Source: Ruegeria arenilitoris
GTDB taxonomy: Bacteria; Pseudomonadota; Alphaproteobacteria; Rhodobacterales; Rhodobacteraceae
Reading direction: 5' to 3'
NCBI RefSeq assembly: GCF_013032855.1
Contig: NZ_WQDA01000005.1
Coordinates: 1 to 64,000, forward strand
Length of the DNA: 64,000 nt
This document shows, piece by piece, positions 45,838 to 56,027 of the stretch. The position numbers and the translations under genes are program-made. A model generated the notes under the pieces. The model ran no database searches, was not told the DNA's origin, and saw nothing but the letters and a program-made list of their open reading frames with translations. Positions within the stretch are counted from its first letter, which is position 1, and each line of letters begins with the position of its first letter.

Positions 45838-45933
45838 GCGCAGATGAATACATGCTCTGCGTTTTTCGGCAATTCCCAAAGGTGAGTGAATGGATATCAT
45901 TTGTTCAACCGCCAGGGCTGACAGGAGGTTGCG

Positions 45934-46845
45934 ATGACGGGAAAGGCGCTGATTCTGGGATCTTCGGGGCGTTTTGGCCGCAATGCCGCAGACGCGTTTC
46001 AAGCGGCCGGATGGACGGTGCGGGGATTTGACCGCGCGAGGGATGATCTGTCCACCGCAGCCCGGGGTGCGGATGTCATCGTGAATGGCTGGAACCCGCC
46101 ATACACCGAGTGGGCGCGGCAGGTGCCGGATTTGCACGCTCAGGTCATCGGTGCGGCGAAGGCAACCGGGGCGACCGTGATCGTGCCCGGGAACGTTTAT
46201 GTTTTCGGGGCCGACACGCCTGGGCCGTGGGCGGCAGATACGCCGCATCTTGCAACCAACCCTCTGGGCCAGATTCGGATCCGTATGGAGGAGGCCTATC
46301 GGTCGTCGGGCGTGCGCACCGTGAACCTGCGCGCCGGGGATTTCCTTGACACGCAAGCCTCCGGCAATTGGTTCGACCAGATCATGATCAAGCCCCTGGC
46401 CAAAGGGCGTTTCGTCTATCCCGGTGACCCTGACATTGCCCATGCCTGGGCCTACCTGCCGGATCTGGCCCGCGCTGCGGTTCAGTTGGCCGGGATGCGG
46501 CATGACTTGCCGCGCTATTGCGACATTCCTTTTGCCGGATACACGTTGACCGGCCGCCAATTGGCACAGGCCTTGTCGGAAGTGACCGGGGCTCCGGTGC
46601 GCCTGAAGCAGATGAACTGGTGGCCAATTGTTCTGGCCCAGCCGTTCTGGAAACTGGCCCCGCATCTGCTTGAGATGCGCTATCTGTGGGACACGCCGCA
46701 CCGCTTGGATGGCTCGTTCTTCGACTCGTTGATCAGCGATTTCGCATCCACGCCGCTGCACGAGGCATTGAAAACCGCTGTGTCTGACCTGTCGCATGAT
46801 AGCCCGCGAACCACAGACGTGGATCGAGTTCAGGGCCTGTCATAG
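45934..46845 (+). CDS. NAD-dependent epimerase/dehydratase-like (extended SDR) protein
   Basis: The 303-residue protein has the glycine loop ALILGSSGRFGRNAADAF near the N-terminus, an ADVIVNGWNPP strand end and VPGNVYVFG, but the YxxxK pair is not obvious (IRIRMEEAYRSSG lies in its place). It therefore looks like an atypical extended SDR, perhaps a binding or regulatory member. GGAGG precedes the ATG. The divergent LysR gene is the likely regulator. Its 3' end overlaps the convergent EEP gene by six bases. Confidence 0.75.
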   Translation: MTGKALILGSSGRFGRNAADAFQAAGWTVRGFDRARDDLSTAARGADVIVNGWNPPYTEWARQVPDLHAQVIGAAKATGATVIVPGNVYVFGADTPGPWAADTPHLATNPLGQIRIRMEEAYRSSGVRTVNLRAGDFLDTQASGNWFDQIMIKPLAKGRFVYPGDPDIAHAWAYLPDLARAAVQLAGMRHDLPRYCDIPFAGYTLTGRQLAQALSEVTGAPVRLKQMNWWPIVLAQPFWKLAPHLLEMRYLWDTPHRLDGSFFDSLISDFASTPLHEALKTAVSDLSHDSPRTTDVDRVQGLS

Positions 46846-47886
46846 GCCCGGCGGCATGTCAGGGTGTGACAAGTCAACCCAAATCAGGCGATGTCGGCTG
46901 GCCTTGCGGGCCGCGGCAAGGGGCGCGCCTTTGGCGTCAGTCCAGCGGATGCCGGCGTTTTCAACCACCCAGTCGACCGATGGCAGCAGATAGTCAACAC
47001 GCCGTTCACCCACCGCCTTCCAGACCACCGTTACAGCCGAGCCTGCGCCATCCACGGGTCGCGGATCCTGCAGGCTGGGGTGCTGTAACAGATCGCGGAT
47101 GGCTTCATTGCGCCCCTCGCCCAGGTTCGGGTCAAGATTGGCGTCACCGGCAATGATGAAACGACTTTTCGGGGCTGGACCCAGCCCGCCGTCAAGCAAC
47201 ACCGACCACAGCCGGATCTCATCGCGATTGCGCAATCCGTTGCGATCCTCAGGCCCGTCGAAGACAGGAGGGGTGGCGTGAAAGGTCATCAGGTTCAGGC
47301 GGCCTTGAGGCGTCTCCACCGGAACGATCCAATGGGCGGTCGACGACAGGCGCTGAACAGCGTGGGCCTGTTCGGACGGGAAAGGCAAATCGCCACGGGT
47401 GGGTAGTGTCGCGCCGGGCAGATCCTTCCACAGCAGCGCCGAGAGGTCACGAACCTCATCCTTTGCGATCGGATAGCGGGACAGCACGGCCAGTCCGCCA
47501 TTTCCGGTGAAACGGCCCCATCCCTGGGCGTCCCCGGGTCCGCCCCGTTCTCCGTCCCCGTCCAGATCAAGCGACGTCATCAGCCCCGAGTTGGGCTGAC
47601 CAGCGAAGAAATGCGGGAAATCCAGCCCTGCCGCGCGCAACCGATCAGCCAGAGCGGACAAGGCCAGGTTGTCATGGTCCCAGTCGATGCCTTGCAGGGC
47701 CAGAACATCGGGGGCAGTGGCGGTCAGAACGTCAATCACGGCCTGCACCTGGGGATCATCACGCCGAATATCCCGCAGCAGCAGGCCCGGACCTTTCCGG
47801 CCTAGCTCAGCATTGAAGCTGGCAACGCGCACTGGCTCTGCCTGCGCCACAAACGGCAGCAACAGCAGAACAAGAATACGGATCAT
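46840..47886 (-). CDS. Secreted endonuclease/exonuclease/phosphatase (EEP) family protein
   Basis: The 348-residue product starts with a signal peptide (MIRILVLLLLPFVAQA). It then shows EEP-fold elements: VASFNAELG, DVLALQGIDWD in the place of the catalytic Glu region, MTFHATPPVF, AGDANLDPNLGEGRNEAI and RRVDYLLPS...RHRLIWVDL. It is probably a periplasmic hydrolase of phosphoesters. Gln instead of Glu in ALQGIDWD is unusual for a metal ligand. It starts inside the stop of the upstream membrane-protein gene (ATGA). Confidence 0.8.
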   Translation of the reverse strand: MIRILVLLLLPFVAQAEPVRVASFNAELGRKGPGLLLRDIRRDDPQVQAVIDVLTATAPDVLALQGIDWDHDNLALSALADRLRAAGLDFPHFFAGQPNSGLMTSLDLDGDGERGGPGDAQGWGRFTGNGGLAVLSRYPIAKDEVRDLSALLWKDLPGATLPTRGDLPFPSEQAHAVQRLSSTAHWIVPVETPQGRLNLMTFHATPPVFDGPEDRNGLRNRDEIRLWSVLLDGGLGPAPKSRFIIAGDANLDPNLGEGRNEAIRDLLQHPSLQDPRPVDGAGSAVTVVWKAVGERRVDYLLPSVDWVVENAGIRWTDAKGAPLAAARKASRHRLIWVDLSHPDMPPGL

Positions 47887-48713
47887 GCGGTTTGGGTCGT
47901 CTCGGTGGTCGAGTAGGCGCGGCGTTTTTCCACGATCAGCCCGGCAATGCGCAGCGTTGCCATCCCGCGCATGATCATGCTGGCCGGCAGGAAAGCCCAC
48001 GCGCTCATGGTCCAGATCAACGTCTGCGGATTGGACAACGACAGCGGATCAATGAAATCCGTGAGCAGCTTGATCAGGGCCGGAATCAGGAACGGTAGCA
48101 GAACGCCGACCGAGATGTTCAACCGACCGTCGCGCTGCAGGCGAGTCACCACGTCTCCACCCTTGGTGGGGTCGAACAGGGGCAGGTTGGTCCAGACATT
48201 GAATGCCCCATTGCCAGTGGGCCATCCACGCAGTTTGACCGCATAGGCAAAGCTGGCGATCGTGACCAAAGCGGCGACATAGGCGACACTTGCCGTGATG
48301 CGTACCAACTCGACCAGGGGTTGGCTCGCGTCAGCAGGCAGCATCAACACCACCAGGCGGACAGGTGAATAGGGGAAGTCGACGACATTCGCGACGGCCA
48401 GACCGACCGAATACACGGTGCTGGTCAGTTCCGTCGGCGCATAGGCGTTCTTGCAGATCAAGGTCAGAAACGAGATCATCGACATCAGGCCGACAAAGCG
48501 CAGTCTGTTCACGGGCGGCGCATCGCGGAATTCGATAAAGCTGGGAAAGGCCGAGTTGTATTCGGCGAATGTCAGGATGAATGCTAGGATTGCCAGAAAG
48601 ACAACGATCTCGGTCCCGTTGGACGTAGATGCGGGCAGATACAATGCGGGTGTCAGCACCAGAAGTGCCACCAACAATCCCCGTATCGCAGCCCCTGTTG
48701 TGCGAGCAATCAC
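47883..48713 (-). CDS. Multi-pass membrane protein of unknown function
   Basis: The frame is open from an ATG at 48782, but AAAGGG (48722-48727) lies eight bases before a GTG at 48711-48713, which I take as the start (276 residues, beginning VIARTTGAAIRG). There are about six hydrophobic segments, including GLLVALLVLTPALYLP and VVFLAILAFILTF. It overlaps the EEP gene by four bases, so the two are coupled. No family is recognised. Confidence 0.7.
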   Translation of the reverse strand: MIARTTGAAIRGLLVALLVLTPALYLPASTSNGTEIVVFLAILAFILTFAEYNSAFPSFIEFRDAPPVNRLRFVGLMSMISFLTLICKNAYAPTELTSTVYSVGLAVANVVDFPYSPVRLVVLMLPADASQPLVELVRITASVAYVAALVTIASFAYAVKLRGWPTGNGAFNVWTNLPLFDPTKGGDVVTRLQRDGRLNISVGVLLPFLIPALIKLLTDFIDPLSLSNPQTLIWTMSAWAFLPASMIMRGMATLRIAGLIVEKRRAYSTTETTQTA

Positions 48714-49045
48714 TATCCGAACCCTTTCCAAACCGGACCAGTCGATTCTTTGCCGACTTGGTTCCAACTTGATGCCCGCCAATCTCGAAATTTGGCGGAT
48801 GCCCCTTTAGCGCCATCATTGGCGATAAGCGGCATTTCGCTCAAGCCGAGGTGCAGAAAACACGTGATTTCGGGCAAAAAGATGGCGAAACTGGTGCGGC
48901 TTTGCATCATTCACGTCGCAAATTCGACGTGTAATGGAAATGGTTCTCTACATGTTGTGGTTGCTTTGACTTTAACCCCAAGAATGCGAACGGGGCCGCC
49001 TTGGCGACCCCGTCAGGTTGAGTATCCACAGGTTCTTCCCCAGAA
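48714..49045. other. Intergenic region between leuD and the membrane protein gene
   Basis: About 330 bases without a supported gene. It contains the promoter region for the membrane protein/EEP pair (reverse strand) and a stem-loop at 48991-49012 that would end the leuCD transcript. Confidence 0.5.
48991..49012 (-). terminator. Stem-loop downstream of leuD
   Basis: CGGGGCCGCC-TT-GGCGACCCCG pairs over ten positions with one mismatch. On the reverse strand it is followed by GTTCGCATTCTTGG, a weak T-tract. It lies 34 bases after the leuD stop. Confidence 0.5.
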
Positions 49046-49651
49046 TCACACCCAGGGGCGCGCCTGGCTGGCATGGGACTCGAACGAGTCGATGTGGTGA
49101 TCTTTTTCCATCGTCAGGCCGATATCGTCCAGACCGTTCAGCAGGCAATGCTTGCGGTGCGGGTCGATATCAAACTCGATCACGACGCCGTCCGAGGTGA
49201 CGATCTGCTGATCTTCCAGATGCACGGTCATGCGCGCGTTCTCGCCCTTGTGGGCATCCTCCATCAGCATGACGTGGTGGTGTTCTTCGACCACAATGGG
49301 CAGGATGCCGTTCTTGAAGCAGTTGTTGAAGAAGATGTCTGCGAAGCTGGTCGAGATGACCACCTTGATACCGAAATCCTTGATCGCCCAAGGCGCGTGT
49401 TCCCGAGATGAGCCGCACCCGAAGTTGTCGCCGGCCACCAGAATCTCGGCGTTGCGATAAGCGGGTTTGTTCAGGACGAATTCTTCGTTCTCGCGTCCGT
49501 CATCGTGATAGCGCATCTCGTCGAACAGGACGACGCCGAGGCCGGACCGTTTGATCGTTTTCAGATGCACCTTGGGAATGATCATATCGGTATCGATATT
49601 GATCAGGGGCATGGGGGCTGCCACACCGTGGACTTTTTCAAACTTTTCCAT
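49046..49651 (-). CDS. leuD: 3-isopropylmalate dehydratase small subunit
   Basis: The 201-residue protein has [27 protein letters not shown] at the N-terminus and the signature [21 protein letters not shown] (about 74-94). It forms the isomerase heterodimer with LeuC. A gene for an HdeD-like membrane protein separates it from leuC, an unusual insertion. Confidence 0.95.
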   Translation of the reverse strand: MEKFEKVHGVAAPMPLINIDTDMIIPKVHLKTIKRSGLGVVLFDEMRYHDDGRENEEFVLNKPAYRNAEILVAGDNFGCGSSREHAPWAIKDFGIKVVISTSFADIFFNNCFKNGILPIVVEEHHHVMLMEDAHKGENARMTVHLEDQQIVTSDGVVIEFDIDPHRKHCLLNGLDDIGLTMEKDHHIDSFESHASQARPWV

Positions 49652-49694
49652 GTTCACACTCCTGCGGGAGAGGTCAGGCCCCATGCCCCGCGTT

Positions 49695-50249
49695 TCAAGC
49701 TTGTTGAGCTTCTGTTGTTTCGTCTTTGGGCGCGTTCTTGACGAAGAACGCCATGAAGACCAATCCGAACCCGTTGAACAGCATCTCGATGCCCAGCAGG
49801 ATGCCCAGCAACTGGAACAGCACCGCCGGTTCCGAGCTTGCATAAGACCAGATGATGCCTGCCAGGATGATCGACAAGATGCCCGAGATCAGGGTTGGCC
49901 AGAAAAATGACGTGCCTCGCATCTGAAACGAGAGAATGATCCGTGCGATCCCGCCTGCCATGAACAAGATAAGCACCACTGTTGCCAGCGTCAGAGTGCC
50001 TGCCAGCGGATGGTCCAGAAACGACCAGCCCAGGAACAGCATGACCGCACCCATGATGAAGGCAAGGATCTTGTTGCCGGTTCCTTCGACGGTGAAACCC
50101 CCGACAACCTGCAGAACGCCGGATACCAGCAAAAGGACGCCGGTGACCACGGTCACTGCCACGGATGCCACGACCGGTGCGCCCAGCACGAAGATGCCGA
50201 ACACTATCGATAGAAGCCCCATCAGGAGCCATTTGACCCATTCACTCAT
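49695..50249 (-). CDS. HdeD-family membrane protein (DUF308)
   Basis: A 184-residue protein with six hydrophobic helices in three repeated pairs ([58 protein letters not shown]), the DUF308/HdeD layout. GGGAGAGACTG precedes the ATG. HdeD is linked to acid resistance in enterobacteria; here the role is unknown. It is encoded between leuC and leuD in the same direction, so it is expressed with leucine genes or from its own promoter. Confidence 0.85.
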   Translation of the reverse strand: MSEWVKWLLMGLLSIVFGIFVLGAPVVASVAVTVVTGVLLLVSGVLQVVGGFTVEGTGNKILAFIMGAVMLFLGWSFLDHPLAGTLTLATVVLILFMAGGIARIILSFQMRGTSFFWPTLISGILSIILAGIIWSYASSEPAVLFQLLGILLGIEMLFNGFGLVFMAFFVKNAPKDETTEAQQA

Positions 50250-50287
50250 TTCAGTCTCTCCCTCAAATATCTAGATATGAGGGGACC

Positions 50288-51691
<1,404 letters not shown>

Positions 51692-51742
51692 CGGTCCTCT
51701 CCCGTCTGTATTGAGAAATGCTGGCGAGTGGCTGGGCGCCGA

Positions 51743-51841
51743 TTATAGGCGGGCCAGAACCGTGCGGGCGGCCCCGAAGAACCGTTCACGCAGGCGCGCG
51801 CGGTCTTGCAGTTTGGGAGCAGGGGCCTGATGGAATCTCAT
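51743..51841 (-). CDS. Candidate 32-codon leader ORF upstream of leuC
   Basis: On the reverse strand ATG at 51841 opens a frame of 32 codons (start MRFHQAPAPKLQDR, end TVLARL). It has four Leu codons and many Arg codons. A plausible promoter (TTGATT at 51871-51876, TATATC at 51850-51855) would place the transcript start at or next to the ATG, so it could be leaderless. It could be a leucine-responsive leader peptide, but Leu codons are not clustered. It may equally be chance. Confidence 0.3.
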   Translation of the reverse strand: MRFHQAPAPKLQDRARLRERFFGAARTVLARL

Positions 51842-51957
51842 GCGATCCAGATATATCGCGCCCCCTCGTCAATCAAGGCTCAATCCGCGTCCCACGACAG
51901 GTCGGTGGGCCTTGCAAGCCGCCACATTGCTGTTCAATCTGGCGGCAGGAGACGCGC

Positions 51958-53319
51958 ATGGACAATGATTTGATCCCAAGTTCGATTTCAGAACTGTTCG
52001 ACAACATGGCCGAGGCCTTTCTGTTGCAGCTTGGGAACCTGGTCGAGTTGATCGTGACTCCGGGGTGGCGGCAGTATCAGATCGCCATCATCCTGGGGCT
52101 GGTGGCGCTGTCCTTCCTTTTGACACTGCTGACAAAAGGCCGGTGGGAAGCCTGGGCACGGACGCGCAGTGGATGGCCCAAATGGCGGTTGCGGGTTCTG
52201 GTTCAGCTGATGCAGCGGATGACGCTGGTCTACTTCGTCGTGCTGGCCTGGGGCGTCTATCTGGTGATGCAGCAGGTCACCTGGCCATCGCGCAGTTACA
52301 TCATCGGTGTTCTGGCAACGCTGGCAGCCGCGTGGCTGGCGATCGCGCTGATTTCGCGACTCGTCCGCAACCGGACGATTCGGCGCATCTTCCGCTGGTC
52401 GATGTGGATCTACGCCACGCTGGTCGCGCTGAGTCTGACCGATGACGTCGCCGAGTTCCTGGATGGCGTGGCGATTTCGATCGGCAGCCTTCACATCTCG
52501 GTATTGGGGATTCTCAAGGCCATTCTGCTGATCGGCACGTTGTTGGTGCTGGCGCGGCTCGGCACCCGGGCGGCGGAACGCGGGCTGAAAAGCAATGACG
52601 ACATCTCGCCCTCGATGCAGGTGTTGCTGGCCAAGGGGATCCAGGTGGCGCTGTACGGGCTGGTCTTTCTGGTCGGGATCCGGACGCTGGGATTCGACCT
52701 GACCGGGATCGCGCTGTTGTCCGGTGCGGTTGGCGTCGGTATCGGCTTCGGCCTGCAGAAGGTCGTGTCGAACCTGATCTCGGGGATCATCATCCTGATG
52801 GACCGGTCGATCAAGCCGGGCGACGTGATCTCGCTGGGCGATACGTTCGGTTGGATCAACGCGCTGGGCGCCCGCTACGTCTCGGTCGTTACCCGCGACG
52901 GGCGCGAATACCTGATCCCGAACGAGGATCTGATTACCGGGCAGGTGGTGAACTGGTCCCATTCCGACGAGTTCGTCCGCCTCGATCTGACCTTCGGCAC
53001 CAGCTACGGCGACGACCCGCACAAGGTGCGCGAGTCCGCCGTGCGAACGGTGAAATCAGTCAAACGCGTTCTAAGCGGCGGCAAGCACGAACCGGTCTGC
53101 CACATCACCGGGTTCGGCGACAGCAGCGTCGATTACGTGCTGCGGTTCTGGATCCGCGATCCGACGGCCGGCCTGACCAACATTCGCGGCAATGTCTATC
53201 TGGCGCTGTGGGATGCATTCCAGGCCGAGGGCATCTCGATCCCCTTCCCGCAGCGCGAAGTGCGCCTGCTGGGGCAGGGTGCCACCGACACCGCTGTGCC
53301 ACATCTGGACACGGATTGA
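51958..53319 (+). CDS. MscS-family mechanosensitive ion channel
   Basis: The ATG at 51958 follows AGGAG and gives 453 residues. Several N-terminal helices (about 33-230) precede the pore-lining MscS core GVGIGFGLQKVVSNLISGIIILMDRSIKPGDVISLG (about 260-295) and the cytoplasmic beta domain (YVSVVTRDGREYLIPNEDLITGQVVNWS). It opens under membrane tension to release solutes during osmotic downshock. It is divergent from leuC. Confidence 0.93.
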   Translation: MDNDLIPSSISELFDNMAEAFLLQLGNLVELIVTPGWRQYQIAIILGLVALSFLLTLLTKGRWEAWARTRSGWPKWRLRVLVQLMQRMTLVYFVVLAWGVYLVMQQVTWPSRSYIIGVLATLAAAWLAIALISRLVRNRTIRRIFRWSMWIYATLVALSLTDDVAEFLDGVAISIGSLHISVLGILKAILLIGTLLVLARLGTRAAERGLKSNDDISPSMQVLLAKGIQVALYGLVFLVGIRTLGFDLTGIALLSGAVGVGIGFGLQKVVSNLISGIIILMDRSIKPGDVISLGDTFGWINALGARYVSVVTRDGREYLIPNEDLITGQVVNWSHSDEFVRLDLTFGTSYGDDPHKVRESAVRTVKSVKRVLSGGKHEPVCHITGFGDSSVDYVLRFWIRDPTAGLTNIRGNVYLALWDAFQAEGISIPFPQREVRLLGQGATDTAVPHLDTD

Positions 53320-53350
53320 TCAACCCCGTGCCATCAACGGTTGCCGTTCA

Positions 53351-53379
53351 TTGAAATGTTGCAATTGCCTTGCTACCTT
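53351..53379 (+). promoter_or_regulatory. Candidate sigma-70 promoter of the rsfS operon
   Basis: TTGAAA (53351-53356), a 17-base spacer and TACCTT (53374-53379); TAATAG at 53379-53384 is an alternative -10. It lies just upstream of a GC palindrome and the AAGGAGGA site of the short leader ORF. Confidence 0.45.
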
Positions 53380-53386
53380 AATAGTA

Positions 53387-53400
53387 CCCCGGCGCCGGGG
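53387..53400 (+). promoter_or_regulatory. GC palindrome in the rsfS leader
   Basis: CCCCGGCGCCGGGG is a perfect 14-bp palindrome near the expected transcript start. It could be an operator or a 5' mRNA hairpin. It lies 27 bases before the short ORF at 53428. Confidence 0.4.
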
Positions 53401-53427
53401 TTACACGGCGCTTTAGCAAGGAGGACC

Positions 53428-53484
53428 ATGTCCTGTCTCTACACACACAGGCGGGTTTGCCCGCCGATGAAGGGGCCGCTGTGA
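53428..53484 (+). CDS. 18-codon upstream ORF overlapping the rsfS start
   Basis: ATG at 53428 is preceded by AAGGAGGA, the best ribosome site in this region, and encodes MSCLYTHRRVCPPMKGPL. Its TGA (53482-53484) shares one base with the rsfS ATG (53484-53486), a TGATG junction. It is therefore well placed for translational coupling of rsfS, which has no ribosome site of its own as good as this one. Confidence 0.5.
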   Translation: MSCLYTHRRVCPPMKGPL

Positions 53485-53843
53485 TGGCCCGCTCTCAGTC
53501 AATCAGCGACAAGCTGCTTGAACGCATCCTTTCCTCACTTTCCGATGACAAGGCCGAAGATGTTGTGCAGATCAACCTGCAGGGCAAGTCTTCGGTGGCC
53601 GACCACATGGTCATCGCTTCGGGCCGGTCGACGCGTCAAGTGTCGGCGATGGCGGAAAAGCTGACGGATCGCATCAAGCAGGAATTCGGTTTCACCTCGA
53701 AGGTCGAAGGCAAGGATGCCGGCGACTGGGTGCTGATCGATACGGGCGATGTGATCGTCCATATCTTCCGCCCCGAAGTGCGCGAATTCTACCAGCTGGA
53801 AAAGATGTGGCTGCCTCAGGGCGGCAGCGCCTCGGCGAACTGA
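53484..53843 (+). CDS. rsfS: Ribosomal silencing factor RsfS
   Basis: The 119-residue protein from the ATG at 53484 has the RsfS/Iojap core: KAEDVVQINLQGKSSVADHMVIASGRSTRQV, then KVEGKDAGDWVLIDTGDVIVHIFRPEVREFYQLEKMW. It binds uL14 on the large subunit and blocks subunit joining in starvation. It is followed by rlmH, the frequent neighbour in bacteria. Confidence 0.93.
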   Translation: MARSQSISDKLLERILSSLSDDKAEDVVQINLQGKSSVADHMVIASGRSTRQVSAMAEKLTDRIKQEFGFTSKVEGKDAGDWVLIDTGDVIVHIFRPEVREFYQLEKMWLPQGGSASAN

Positions 53844-53887
53844 GGCGCCATCCCGGCCCGTATTGAAGGGCCGGCGGCGAGAGCGAC

Positions 53888-54358
53888 ATGCGTATCAGCA
53901 TTTGTGCGGTCGGGCGATTGCGTGCCGGACCGGAGAAGACCCTGCTTGACGACTATCTGACCCGTTTCGACCGGACCGGCCGCGGCCTGGGCTTGGGGCC
54001 TGCGCGCGTGATCGAGGTCGAAGACAAGAAAAACGCCGGTATGGGCGCCGAGGCCGCGTTGCTGCGCAAGGCGCTGCCCGCTGGCGCGGTGATCTGCACA
54101 TTGGACGAGCGGGGAAAGGTGATGTCTTCCCCCGATTTCGCGCGGAAGCTGGCCGGGTGGCGTGACATGGGCCGGCAGGATCTGGCCTTTGTCATCGGCG
54201 GCGCCGACGGTATCGACCCGGCGCTGCGGGCCGAGGCCGATTTTTCGATTTCTTTCGGCGCCATGGTCTGGCCGCATATGCTTGTCCGGGTGATGCTGTC
54301 GGAACAACTCTATCGTGGCGCGACGATCCTGTCGGGCGGCCCGTATCATCGGGCCTGA
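53888..54358 (+). CDS. rlmH: 23S rRNA (pseudouridine-1915 N3) methyltransferase
   Basis: The 156-residue SPOUT protein has the family end GGPYHRA and the knot region [13 protein letters not shown] with [26 protein letters not shown]. It methylates pseudouridine 1915 of 23S rRNA in assembled ribosomes. It follows rsfS by 44 bases. Confidence 0.96.
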   Translation: MRISICAVGRLRAGPEKTLLDDYLTRFDRTGRGLGLGPARVIEVEDKKNAGMGAEAALLRKALPAGAVICTLDERGKVMSSPDFARKLAGWRDMGRQDLAFVIGGADGIDPALRAEADFSISFGAMVWPHMLVRVMLSEQLYRGATILSGGPYHRA

Positions 54359-54363
54359 CCACT

Positions 54364-54849
54364 GTGGCCCGTCTACTGATCGTCTATCATTCGCGCACCG
54401 GCGGCAGCCGGCAGATGGCCGATGCGGCCGCACAGGCGGCCAGCGCCGAGGCCGAGGTCAGCCTGAAACCCGCCGAGCAGGCGGGACCCGACGATTTGCT
54501 GGCGGCCGACGGATACATCTTTTGCGCGCCCGAGAACCTCGCGGCGCTGTCAGGCGTCATAAAGGACTTTTTCGACCGCTGCTACTATCCGGTTCTGGGC
54601 CGGATCGAGGGGCGGCCCTATGCGCAGATGATCTGCGCCGGGTCCGACGGTCAGAACGCGGCGCGGCAACTGGCGCGCATCGCCACCGGTTGGCGCTTGA
54701 AAGAGGTGCAGCCGCCCCTCATCATCTGCACCCATGCCCAGACGCCCGAGGCGATATTGGCGGAAAAGACCATCCCCGAGGATGAACTGGACAAATGCCG
54801 AGAGATCGGCGCGGCGCTGGGCGCCGGGTTGTCGCTGGGCGTGTTCTGA
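54364..54849 (+). CDS. Flavodoxin-like protein
   Basis: The GTG at 54364 opens a 161-residue protein starting MARLLIVYHSRTGGSRQMADAAA, the FMN phosphate loop of flavodoxins. YIFCAPENLAALSGVIKDFFDRCYYP and MICAGSDGQNAARQL carry the isoalloxazine loops. Five bases separate it from rlmH, so it is in the same operon. It may be an NAD(P)H-dependent flavin protein; the partner is unknown. Confidence 0.8.
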   Translation: MARLLIVYHSRTGGSRQMADAAAQAASAEAEVSLKPAEQAGPDDLLAADGYIFCAPENLAALSGVIKDFFDRCYYPVLGRIEGRPYAQMICAGSDGQNAARQLARIATGWRLKEVQPPLIICTHAQTPEAILAEKTIPEDELDKCREIGAALGAGLSLGVF

Positions 54850-54852
54850 CGA

Positions 54853-55200
54853 TCAGTCCAGCGTCACAAGCGTGGTGTCCGTGTTCCAGCCGTCGACACT
54901 GCACCGGGCCTGCACCTGAACCTGACTCGCGCCTTCGGGGATCGCGACCCCGCCCAGCGACCGGGTAAAGGGCTGCTCGGTCTCGTGCGGGTGATGCAGA
55001 ACTCGCATCCCCAGCTCGGTCCCGTCCATCGCCAGAACGCGCCAGCCATCGGCATAGTGGTCCCACCCGGTATCGGGATGGCGGATGGTCACGTCGAATC
55101 GCCAGGTCTCGCCCGTGCGCGTCGCGGAGACATTTTCGACCGTCGGCGGGTCGGCGAGGGCCGGGGCGGCCAGAAACAGGCAGGGGATCAGGTGTCGCAT
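54853..55200 (-). CDS. Small exported protein of unknown function
   Basis: A 115-residue product with a signal peptide (MRHLIPCLFLAAPALADP) and a mature part of about 98 residues with beta-rich repeats (WRFDVTIRHPDTGWDHYADGW). It probably sits in the periplasm. I do not recognise a family. Confidence 0.75.
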   Translation of the reverse strand: MRHLIPCLFLAAPALADPPTVENVSATRTGETWRFDVTIRHPDTGWDHYADGWRVLAMDGTELGMRVLHHPHETEQPFTRSLGGVAIPEGASQVQVQARCSVDGWNTDTTLVTLD

Positions 55201-55235
55201 TGCGCCAGTCTAGGGTCTGATCGGGCGGGGCGCGA

Positions 55236-55946
55236 TCACGTCTGCGTGTCCGGCGGCAGGCTCAGCAGGATCGCGCGGGAATGCGAGGCAAACTCGCGCC
55301 GATAAAGAACCCCCAATGTCAGAAGCGTGCCGATGATCAAAGTGATCGGGCCCAGGATCCAGGCCAGCGAGGCCAGCGCGAAATAGGTGGCGCGTAGGGC
55401 ACGGTTGAAGCTGCGCGCGGCGGTCACGCAGATCTCGGCCGCCTGCGCCGCGCGGGGATAGGCCTGCGGATCCTCGGGGTCGTTCGGCACCGCCGCCATC
55501 AGCACCGCGCAGTAGCCGAACAACCGATGCGCCCAGACGTATTTCAGAAACGCATTCGACAGAAACAGCAGCACGATCAGGATCTTGACCTCCCACACCA
55601 TGGCCGGTGCGCTGCCGATGGCCAGATCCTTGGCGACGCCCGACAGCCGCTCGGTATTGCCCAGAAGGGCCAGCCCGCCCCCGATGGCGATCATCGTGGT
55701 CGAGGCAAAGAACGTACTGCCCTGACGCATCGTGCCCACGACCTGGGCGTCGAACATGCGGGGCTGACGGGTCACCATTTCGCGCATCCAGCAGCGGCGG
55801 AATTCGTCCATCATCACCGCGACCGAGCGCTTGCCGGGCGCGGGGTTCTCGATCCGCCATCCGATCCATTGCCAGGCGATCAGCAACAGCAGGACGGCGG
55901 CGTAGTCCAGGGGCGAAAACAGCAGGGCGCGTTCGGTCAATGTCAT
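55236..55946 (-). CDS. DUF599 family membrane protein
   Basis: The 236-residue protein has four hydrophobic segments, including DYAAVLLLLIAWQWIGWRIENP and TYFALASLAWILGPITLIIGTLL. Conserved features of the family are the ASTTMIAIGGGLALLGN and RLFGYCAVLMAAVP segments. Function unknown. It is the divergent neighbour of glcD. Confidence 0.85.
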   Translation of the reverse strand: MTLTERALLFSPLDYAAVLLLLIAWQWIGWRIENPAPGKRSVAVMMDEFRRCWMREMVTRQPRMFDAQVVGTMRQGSTFFASTTMIAIGGGLALLGNTERLSGVAKDLAIGSAPAMVWEVKILIVLLFLSNAFLKYVWAHRLFGYCAVLMAAVPNDPEDPQAYPRAAQAAEICVTAARSFNRALRATYFALASLAWILGPITLIIGTLLTLGVLYRREFASHSRAILLSLPPDTQT

Positions 55947-55991
55947 GGCGCGACAGTACGTCCGACGAAGGCAACTTGCCAGATGCAGAAA

Positions 55992-56012
55992 TTGGTAATA
56001 TTATTTTACCAA
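55992..56012. promoter_or_regulatory. Inverted repeat just upstream of glcD (candidate GntR-type operator)
   Basis: TTGGTAA and TTACCAA flank a seven-base AT-rich spacer, with the site ending 15 bases before the glcD ATG. Repeats of the TTGGT...ACCAA kind are bound by FadR-subfamily GntR regulators such as GlcC and LldR. No such regulator gene is in the window. Confidence 0.55.
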
Positions 56013-56027
56013 ACTGGAGGATCCGCC

